A DNA stretch of 64,000 bases from Deltaproteobacteria bacterium CG11_big_fil_rev_8_21_14_0_20_45_16 (lineage in GTDB: Bacteria; Bdellovibrionota; UBA2394). Position 1 is the first letter of the stretch; every line of letters begins with the position of its first letter. Under the pieces are notes generated by a model, which was given only the letters and a program-made list of their open reading frames with translations, was not told the origin of the DNA and did no database searches. The position numbers were made by a program, and so were the translations under genes. Of the stretch, positions 57,074 through 64,000 are shown piece after piece. The stretch is from assembly GCA_002787535.1 (NCBI GenBank), contig PCXB01000041.1, positions 57,100-121,099 on the forward strand, written 5' to 3'.

Positions 57074-58126
57074 TTACAATGCCATCAGAACCGAACCGCT
57101 AGATGCAGGGCCCTTGAGTGCGATCGCGAGTTCTTCCGCGAGGCTAACACCATTGAGGCGAGCACTCATTTGCTGAATGATCCGGGTTGCCGAGTAACAT
57201 CCAAGATAAGCTCGTTCCCTCAAACTCTTGTTCTTTGTAATTCCATACAAAACACCCGATGCAAAGAGGTCCCCCGCGCCAATCTTGTCGACAAGCTCAA
57301 CATCCCAGGTTGAAACATTTTCCTTAAGCTTGCCAAAGCCCTCACTCGCCAGTGCACCGCGTGGGCCTGTGCTAATGTAGCAATGATCACAAAGACTCGA
57401 CAGGCTTTCAAAGGCTTCCTGAACATTCTTTGTTTGAGCCGCCGACAAAGCTTCTGTTTCATTACAAAATAAATAATCTAAAGATTTAGATTTCAATAGC
57501 GCCATAAAATCGGCTCGATGGCGATCAACACAAAAAGCATCGCTAAAGCTCATAGCCACTTTCACATTATTTTCTCGAGCGATCTTCATTGCCACTTGGC
57601 AAGCCCTTCGAGCCGAGGGCGAATCCCACAAATAACCTTCGATATAAATTACGTTTGAGGACTTGATAAGTTCAGGATCAATGTCGGATTCAGCCAGCTC
57701 AATGGCAGCGCCCAAGGACGTCAGCATCGTTCTTTCGGCATCGGGAGTGATCAAAGCTAAGCATGATCCAGTTACGAGTTCTTTCTCCAGTCTTCCGTTA
57801 AAACTCACCCCGCATTTCTCGAGGTCTTGAACATAGGTTTTTCCATTTTCATCACTTCCGAGCTTTCCAATGAAAGCGGCTTTGCCACCAAAATTAGAAA
57901 AGCCTGCCAGAGTGTTGGCGGCCGAACCGCCCGAGCTAATGCTTATTGATTTATTAGCCTTTTCTTCTCGAAGAATGCTGAGGAGTTTGAGCTGATGCGT
58001 GGCTTCGACAAGTGTCATCGAGGCTTTTTTTACTTGAAATTCATCTAAAACGGCGTCCGTTACTTCAAGCTGAAAATCTAATAGTGCGTTACCTATGCCC
58101 ACTAAATCATACTTTTTCGATGACAT
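57074..58126 (-). CDS. PfkB-family carbohydrate/adenosine kinase
   Basis: DLVGIGNALLDFQ, SGGSAANTLAGFSNFGGKAAFIGKLGSDENG, STGPRGALA, DKIGAGDLFASGVLYG. Confidence 0.92.
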   Translation of the reverse strand: MSSKKYDLVGIGNALLDFQLEVTDAVLDEFQVKKASMTLVEATHQLKLLSILREEKANKSISISSGGSAANTLAGFSNFGGKAAFIGKLGSDENGKTYVQDLEKCGVSFNGRLEKELVTGSCLALITPDAERTMLTSLGAAIELAESDIDPELIKSSNVIYIEGYLWDSPSARRACQVAMKIARENNVKVAMSFSDAFCVDRHRADFMALLKSKSLDYLFCNETEALSAAQTKNVQEAFESLSSLCDHCYISTGPRGALASEGFGKLKENVSTWDVELVDKIGAGDLFASGVLYGITKNKSLRERAYLGCYSATRIIQQMSARLNGVSLAEELAIALKGPASSGSVLMAL

Positions 58127-58228
58127 CTTAAATTCCCTTCTAAAGTACTTATTGAAGCCAAAGCATGGTGGAAAAGTAAAGACTCATTCCCTTTGCAAAT
58201 GAATTTGGCCTTCGTTTAGGCTTATGAA

Positions 58229-59725
58229 ATGCAAATTAGGGACCACAAAATAGGCAGTCTTAAGGGAATCTCCGATCGGTCGGTTCAAACTTTGATCATT
58301 GTAGGAGAGCTGAAACATTTTGAAAAATCTCGTTCGTATCTAAAGCTGTTACCGATCGCTCTTCAGGCTCGATTGCGAGAAGCACATGAGGTGCAAAAGG
58401 AGGAATGGAAAGCTGGCCACCAGCTTTGGCTTCCCAGTTTTAAGAAAGATCAGCCAAACATTTTGGTTCTGACGCTTGGGGAGGAATTGAGCTCCTATGC
58501 GTTTTTGACGATGGCTCGGAAAGCTTTGAAGCAGTCATTGGTCTGGAGCCATCAGTGTTTAGGCCTGGTGTTTCTGGATGCCAAGCATGAAGAAAATTTG
58601 GCGGACGCATTTGGTGCGGCCTCATCGGCACGGGTTTTTGAGATGCCTCTTTACGGTAAGCGTGAAAAGGATCGAAAGAAATTTGCACTTAAAGAAGTTC
58701 ATCTTTTTGCGAGCCGAGCGATACAAAAATCTTTTTCTTATGGAATGGAAACAGGAGAGGGATCGAATTTGGTTCGCTATCTAGGAACGCTTCCGGGTAA
58801 TCGATTGCAGCCGGGTGAATATGGACGACGGATTCGAGAATTTTGTAAGAAATACAAGTTAGGGCTAAAATTTTATTCTAAATCAGAATTGAAGAAAATG
58901 GGCGCGGGCGGCTTTATAGCAGTTGATCAGGGCGATCCTGATTCGTACGGTGGCGTATACGAGATCACTTATTCCCCTAAAAAATCTAAAAATAAATCAG
59001 CGGTTGCTTTAGTTGGGAAAGGTGTTTGCTTTGACACTGGTGGTTACGATGTAAAAACGGGAGGGCATATGCTATCAATGAAGGGTGATATGCAGGGTTC
59101 AGCAGTGGCTTTGTCGAGTTTGCTAACTGCATCCCGCCTCAAGCTCCCGTTAAAGTTGAAAGCTTTTTTGGCCGTAACTGAAAATCATATTTCTCCGAAG
59201 GCCTATCATGCCGATGATGTCATCACGACGATGAATGGTGTGACCATTGAGGTCGTGAATACGGATGCCGAAGGTCGAATGGTGTTGGCGGATGCTTTGT
59301 GTTTGGCGTCTCGTGCCAAACCGGATCTGATTGTGGATTTCGCGACCCTTACGGGAATGGCAGTCTATTCTATTGGCACCACCTATTCGGCAGGTTTTTC
59401 AATTCCCGAAAAATTGCATGACAAAATAAAATCGGCTGGGGATTCCAGTGGTGAGCGAATCTGGACTTTTCCAATTCATAAAGATTTTGCCAAAGGACTT
59501 GAGTCCGATGTGGCGGATATTTTGCAATGTAGTAAAGGACGCGGTTGCGATCATATTTATGCCGCTTATTTTTTGAGTCAGTTTGTCGAAAAGGGAATCG
59601 ATTGGGTCCATATCGATCTTTCAGCTGCCGAAAATAAAGGTGGTTTGGCGCATACGGATTCAGAGTTTACTGGCTTTGGCGTCCGCTGGACTTTGGAATT
59701 TTTGAAGCAGCGTTATCGACTTTGA
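58229..59725 (+). CDS. M17 leucyl aminopeptidase
   Basis: LVGKGVCFDTGGYDVKTGGHMLSMKGDMQGSA, VNTDAEGRMVLADALCLA. Confidence 0.95.
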   Translation: MQIRDHKIGSLKGISDRSVQTLIIVGELKHFEKSRSYLKLLPIALQARLREAHEVQKEEWKAGHQLWLPSFKKDQPNILVLTLGEELSSYAFLTMARKALKQSLVWSHQCLGLVFLDAKHEENLADAFGAASSARVFEMPLYGKREKDRKKFALKEVHLFASRAIQKSFSYGMETGEGSNLVRYLGTLPGNRLQPGEYGRRIREFCKKYKLGLKFYSKSELKKMGAGGFIAVDQGDPDSYGGVYEITYSPKKSKNKSAVALVGKGVCFDTGGYDVKTGGHMLSMKGDMQGSAVALSSLLTASRLKLPLKLKAFLAVTENHISPKAYHADDVITTMNGVTIEVVNTDAEGRMVLADALCLASRAKPDLIVDFATLTGMAVYSIGTTYSAGFSIPEKLHDKIKSAGDSSGERIWTFPIHKDFAKGLESDVADILQCSKGRGCDHIYAAYFLSQFVEKGIDWVHIDLSAAENKGGLAHTDSEFTGFGVRWTLEFLKQRYRL

Positions 59726-59738
59726 CGCACCATATGTT

Positions 59739-60911
59739 CTAGTTACCTTCAGCGATATGATTGAGATGGTAGAGGCCAACACCGCCAGCGATCATCACGG
59801 CCAAAAATTGATCGATGATGGAACTTACGACAATCTGAGTCGAATAGACTTTCATTCGGGCAGCCATAATGTGATGTAGACGAATGCGTTCTGTTTCAGA
59901 AAGGCCATCTCCCATATCCAAAATATTTGAAATCTCATTTGTTGTGTTTTGACGTTCTTGAAGCTCTAGGAGTCGGTTAATAATTTGGCGACGAATCTTG
60001 GCCATCTGCGATTCAAGCTTGGCGTTTGAATCAAAGCGGATCAATTGATGCCATCTTCGCTTCCAGGCGGGAGCTCTTTGTTGGGATCGCTCGTGAAGGC
60101 TCGAGATTTTTTCGAGCAAACTTTGAAGCTGAGGATCATCCTTAGAAATATTCTGGAGCTCTAAAGAATTCTCGATAGGAAAGCGGGTCACGGAATATTC
60201 GAGCAGACCTAGTAAGATATGGTCGTCCAACTCGGAGATATTTAAATCATCCGCGCGCCTCCTGCCCGTTTCTTCCAGTGACTTCCAAAAATCAGGAAGT
60301 TCCGTTTTGAGAGTCTCGGAGAATTGAATATCTCTAAGGGCAGGGAGTTTTTTAAAGAGAATGGTTTTTGATGCTTGAAGGCTCGGGTAGACGATCGAAC
60401 AAAGGCCAATAGCCAGGGCACAATGACGAGGATTGATGGCGTAATTTCCGACGGGCAGCCCTTGGGTTTGTAAAAAATTATAGAGAGCCCAAAAGCCAAC
60501 TATTCCTCCAGTTCCGACGACAGTATTGATAGCGGCCCGCGCCCAAAAGGCGGCGCGGCCCTTTAGGTTTCGAAGACCCGGGGCCTCTGCCAATGAGTTG
60601 TAATGTGACACAATCGTAAGACCCAAATCCAAGGGGGCCGTAATCAAAAGCGCAGGTGTTAGATAAGTCGGGCTTGCAACTAGCTGCGTTCGAATGACCT
60701 GAGCAGCATTAAGCCAAGCAAAACCAGACACAAGAGTCGAAGGTAGGGATTCGTTAAAGATGTTACGGCTTGGTCGAAAGACTTCAGTCCCTAGAGTCGA
60801 TAGGGACCCAAAAAGACTCGGGCAGTCCTCCTTAGCATAAGTTAGCTTGGAAGTGGGGGTCGCGAATGCGGCGACTATGAATAAAATAATTTGAAATACG
60901 ATCTGCTTCAT
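59739..60911 (-). CDS. Hypothetical exported/membrane protein (paralog of next gene)
   Basis: Signal peptide, several TM segments, C-terminal EISNILDMGDGLSETERIRLHHIMAARM. Confidence 0.6.
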   Translation of the reverse strand: MKQIVFQIILFIVAAFATPTSKLTYAKEDCPSLFGSLSTLGTEVFRPSRNIFNESLPSTLVSGFAWLNAAQVIRTQLVASPTYLTPALLITAPLDLGLTIVSHYNSLAEAPGLRNLKGRAAFWARAAINTVVGTGGIVGFWALYNFLQTQGLPVGNYAINPRHCALAIGLCSIVYPSLQASKTILFKKLPALRDIQFSETLKTELPDFWKSLEETGRRRADDLNISELDDHILLGLLEYSVTRFPIENSLELQNISKDDPQLQSLLEKISSLHERSQQRAPAWKRRWHQLIRFDSNAKLESQMAKIRRQIINRLLELQERQNTTNEISNILDMGDGLSETERIRLHHIMAARMKVYSTQIVVSSIIDQFLAVMIAGGVGLYHLNHIAEGN

Positions 60912-61000
60912 CGTCCTATCGACCTTCTTTACGCGTACCTGCGAGGTTTCTGATTGTTTCCGATCGATGGTCGGAAAAATAAATTTTCTTTTAGCTACAG

Positions 61001-62404
61001 CTAATTATGAATGACTGCAACTGGAATATTTTCGGTAAAAAACCGAAGGACAACGGTTCCGAACAATCCAGTCCAGAGAAGGCGATCGTAAATAGAGAAG
61101 GCCGTTAACTGTTTGAATTTTGTATAGTTTCGGCTGACCATCAACTGATGAAACTCCATGCTTGATTCAACCGAGAAAGGTTCGCCAAGGTATAGAGCAT
61201 TTGAAATTTCTTCTCTAAACACGCCGGTTTCATAAAGACTTATGAGTTTTCTGATTAAGGCATTTCGATTGGAGCGAAGCTTAGCTTGTTGTTTGAGGAC
61301 TGCCTTTCGAGCTTTGGCATACTCCTCAGTTTCGGACACTAAGGTTGTGAGTTTTTCACGCATTAGTTGTAAGCGTCTGACCTGCGTCTCAACCTTGCTC
61401 ATTAATGCCCGAGCTCGCCAAAGATTGTACTTGGCCGAAAGAACTTCTCGGCCCTGCAGCTCAATAGGCAAATTTCCTGTGCGAATTGGATTGTCGGAAG
61501 CAATTCTCGCTTCAAAAGGAATTTCGGAAGTCATTACTTCAAATAGGTTCATCAAAAGGTGCTGGTAGCGCAAAGCTGCAGCATCGTTGGATTCCGCTGC
61601 TGAGTCGCCTAGCTCAGCCTTTTCAGCTTCTCTAATAATTGCGACAACTTGTTCCATGCCTAGGTTCGTAACTTTGTCTCGAGCCGCTTGTTCAAGCGCT
61701 TGAAGTTCGTCTCCGAGGCTTTCTCGCATTCGAGTATAAACCTGATGATCGCGCTCTTGAGGTTTTCGATCAAAGAGCCACATTTTCCAATAGGGGGCAA
61801 ACCGATAGGACCCGGCAAGAAACCCAACTGTTCCTGCGTACCAGCCCCAGTTCAGAACGCCATTATTGAGCCAAGCCGATATGGAACCTATGTCTGCTCC
61901 TCGATCAATCGCTCCCAACACCCACAATGGAGTTGCGATCGTCATAACCATTGCCGTATTGAGAAGCGCGCGTTTTGTATAACTAGCTCGAACATCAAAG
62001 AGTTTTCGAACGGCTTCGGGAACTCGTCCCATTGAAATTTGATGCGACATTACGGAAGCTCCGGTGTCGATGCTCGCGTTGGCAAAAAATGCACCATTAA
62101 AAGCAATAGACGAACCCGACGCCAAGCGAACGAGTTCGGAGAGAGCATGCCAACCTAGAGTCGCCTTTGTAATAGCACCCAAGGAAGATTCGGAATGTGA
62201 AAACAGACTTTGATCTGCGATGGCAATTTGACCAACAACGCTTGCGCAGCGATCGTTTGCAAAGTTTTTCGAGATCGGGGCGATGAAGAGCGCAAGAGAA
62301 ATCGTAAGAAAAGAAATGGATTTCAATAAATTATGAAAGGCCGACCAGCACCTTGGCTGTCGATGGCATCGCTCTAAAATTGCCACAAGTATTCCCCTTT
62401 TCAA
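61001..62404 (-). CDS. Hypothetical exported/membrane protein (paralog of previous gene)
   Basis: Signal-like segment, TM segments, C-terminal EISNALYLGEPFSVESSMEFHQLMVSRN; start uncertain. Confidence 0.6.
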   Translation of the reverse strand: MKRGILVAILERCHRQPRCWSAFHNLLKSISFLTISLALFIAPISKNFANDRCASVVGQIAIADQSLFSHSESSLGAITKATLGWHALSELVRLASGSSIAFNGAFFANASIDTGASVMSHQISMGRVPEAVRKLFDVRASYTKRALLNTAMVMTIATPLWVLGAIDRGADIGSISAWLNNGVLNWGWYAGTVGFLAGSYRFAPYWKMWLFDRKPQERDHQVYTRMRESLGDELQALEQAARDKVTNLGMEQVVAIIREAEKAELGDSAAESNDAAALRYQHLLMNLFEVMTSEIPFEARIASDNPIRTGNLPIELQGREVLSAKYNLWRARALMSKVETQVRRLQLMREKLTTLVSETEEYAKARKAVLKQQAKLRSNRNALIRKLISLYETGVFREEISNALYLGEPFSVESSMEFHQLMVSRNYTKFKQLTAFSIYDRLLWTGLFGTVVLRFFTENIPVAVIHN

Positions 62405-62423
62405 AAAACCCTAAAAAACAGAA

Positions 62424-62447
62424 CTCTTGGTCCCTTTTAACCAAGAG
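62424..62447 (-). promoter_or_regulatory. Leader stem-loop, 8-bp stem, followed by U-rich tract
   Basis: CTCTTGGT-loop-ACCAAGAG; on the minus strand followed by TTCTGTTTTTT, just upstream of the 61001..62404 gene. Confidence 0.4.
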
Positions 62448-62547
62448 ATTCAGGCACATTAGCAAGTTTATTTAAAAACTCAATACTAAACGAAAGCCGC
62501 CTAAACTCTTTATGTTTCTCGGATTCATGAGTTAGGCTTAGAACTTC

Positions 62548-63810
62548 ATGTTAAATTGGACGGTAGATCAGTCTAGGGCTAGGAATTTATTGGATAATTC
62601 CAAATCCAACTTGTTTTTAACGGGTACGCCAGGAACCGGCAAAAGCGCTTTAGTTCAGGACTTCATGGCAACTCAAGATCGAAAACGCGTTGTTGCCTTG
62701 GGCAGCACAGGCGCGGCGGCGATATTGATCGGAGGGCGCACTTTTCATAGTTATTTTGCGCTGGGAATCCTTCAGGGAGGAAAGCAAGCCGCGATCGAAA
62801 AGGCGAAGGGCAATCGTCAGCTTCGCTCGCGACTGCGAAAAACAGATTTAATTTTGATTGATGAGGTCTCGATGCTCTCTGGTGAGGTCTTGGATTGTGC
62901 CGAAACTTTGGCGCGCTTTCATCGCGAAAGCGATGAGCCTTGGGGTGGCATTCGGATTATTGCGGTAGGTGACTTTGCGCAGCTGCCGCCGGTGACTCGT
63001 TCGGGTTATGCGAAGGACTGGGCTTTTCGGTCAAAGGCCTGGGAGTTTGCGGAATTTGAAAATTTAGAGTTTCGCCAAGTTTGTCGAACTCAAGAACAAG
63101 ATTTTGTGGAGATATTGGATCAAATTCGTTGGGCCTACTGGTCGGACGAAGTGGAGAGTTTTTTGGGTTCCCATCAAAATGATCCTGATGAAGATGCGAG
63201 TCATATTTTTCCGAGGCGCTATCAAACAGAGTCTTTCAATCGGATGAGTTTAGAAAATCTCGAAGGCATGATGATGGAGTTTCCAACACGTTATTATGGA
63301 TCTCAAATATATATAGAGAAACTTCAGAAGGAAGCGCCGATTCCGGCCGTTCTCGAATTGAAGGAGGGCGCTCTAGTGATGTTGCGGGTCAATGATCCCA
63401 AGCAGAGGTTTGTAAATGGAAGTTTGGGAAAGATAGAAGTTTGTGAGCCACATCGTGTGTGCGTGAAGTTGTTGGATCGAAATCGGGTCGTGGAGATTGA
63501 TAAATTCTCGTTCTCTTTTATCAATGCGGACGGTGAAGAAGTGGCAGTCGCAGAGAATCTTCCGTTGAGTCTGGCTTATGCCAATACAATTCACAAAACC
63601 CAAGGCGCCACCTTGGATAAGATTCATGTGGATTTGGCCAGCCTTTGGGAGCCCGGCCAAGCTTATGTCGCCTTGTCGAGAGTGCGCTCGGCCGATGGTT
63701 TGACGATCGGGAGATGGAGTCGAGATGCTTTTCAGGCCGATCCCGAGGTGAAAGCCTTTTATCATGAAATTCGCCAGCGGCCCTCGGTTTTGGCGATGGG
63801 CCGATCTTGA
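62548..63810 (+). CDS. Pif1/RecD-like SF1B DNA helicase
   Basis: LFLTGTPGTGKSALV, GSTGAAAILIGGRTFHSYF, LILIDEVSMLSGEVLD, VGDFAQLPPV, ANTIHKTQGATLDKIHVDL, AYVALSRVRS. Confidence 0.93.
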   Translation: MLNWTVDQSRARNLLDNSKSNLFLTGTPGTGKSALVQDFMATQDRKRVVALGSTGAAAILIGGRTFHSYFALGILQGGKQAAIEKAKGNRQLRSRLRKTDLILIDEVSMLSGEVLDCAETLARFHRESDEPWGGIRIIAVGDFAQLPPVTRSGYAKDWAFRSKAWEFAEFENLEFRQVCRTQEQDFVEILDQIRWAYWSDEVESFLGSHQNDPDEDASHIFPRRYQTESFNRMSLENLEGMMMEFPTRYYGSQIYIEKLQKEAPIPAVLELKEGALVMLRVNDPKQRFVNGSLGKIEVCEPHRVCVKLLDRNRVVEIDKFSFSFINADGEEVAVAENLPLSLAYANTIHKTQGATLDKIHVDLASLWEPGQAYVALSRVRSADGLTIGRWSRDAFQADPEVKAFYHEIRQRPSVLAMGRS

Positions 63811-63856
63811 CAATTCTGGGGCGACCGAGTGAATTGTCCTTTCATTTACTGTATGC

Positions 63857-63933
63857 GGAGCCGTAGTTCAGCTGGTTAGAACGCCTGCCTGTCACGCAGG
63901 AGGCCGAGGGTTCGAGTCCCTTCGGCTCCGCCA
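63857..63933 (+). tRNA. tRNA-Asp (anticodon GTC), CCA encoded
   Basis: GGAGCCG...CGGCTCC acceptor stem, CCTGC-CTGTCAC-GCAGG anticodon arm, GGTTCGAGTCC T-arm, terminal GCCA. Confidence 0.97.
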
Positions 63934-64000
63934 TTTAAACATCTCTTTAAATTTTGTCGGGCTACCGCTGCGTGCATGTGCCTTCGCACACACATTCCGC

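Noticed and set aside
62405-63860. TTGACA overlapping the stop codon of the Pif1-like gene as the tRNA-Asp promoter
   Set aside because: No acceptable -10 hexamer at proper spacing.
1-64000. CRISPR arrays, transposons, prophage, toxin-antitoxin or retron elements
   Set aside because: Scanned for direct-repeat arrays, transposase/integrase motifs and small paired ORFs; none convincing.
63934-64000. Possible coding start or second RNA after tRNA-Asp
   Set aside because: Too short before the window edge to support any call.

Overview
The window looks like a compact chromosomal segment of a Bdellovibrio-like bacterium (Bdellovibrionota). That placement is an inference from gene content: a bacterial histone-fold protein, a TIGR02147-type regulator, flagellin, a mitochondrial-type EF-G and an MMPL/RND exporter. 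I support about 57 protein genes, one tRNA-Asp and several terminators or regulatory elements. Most genes are housekeeping: metH (partial), pepP, hutG-like, rdgB, rph, dacB, asd, rnj, rsmE, mltD-like, rpsD, class I FBP aldolase, fliC, fusA, hutI, argS, bioY, dut, a PfkB kinase, an M17 aminopeptidase and a Pif1-like helicase. I found no CRISPR array, IS element, prophage or classical defence island. The items most worth following up are: (1) a two-zinc cross-brace zinc finger fused to a bacterial histone fold (55507-56010); (2) a candidate intrinsically terminated sRNA of about 85 nt with a C-rich, anti-Shine-Dalgarno-like loop, downstream of and on the same strand as RNase J (about 17084-17203, minus); (3) a six-gene MoxR/DUF58/vWA envelope operon with a peptidase-MA-like protein and a DUF4175-like coiled-coil protein (31566-41693); (4) tandem uncharacterised membrane paralogs (59739-62404); (5) tandem deoxynucleoside kinases, one with a degenerate P-loop; (6) a 20-bp perfect palindrome between asd and an outer-membrane-protein gene. 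All family assignments come from reading motifs by eye. No database search was run.
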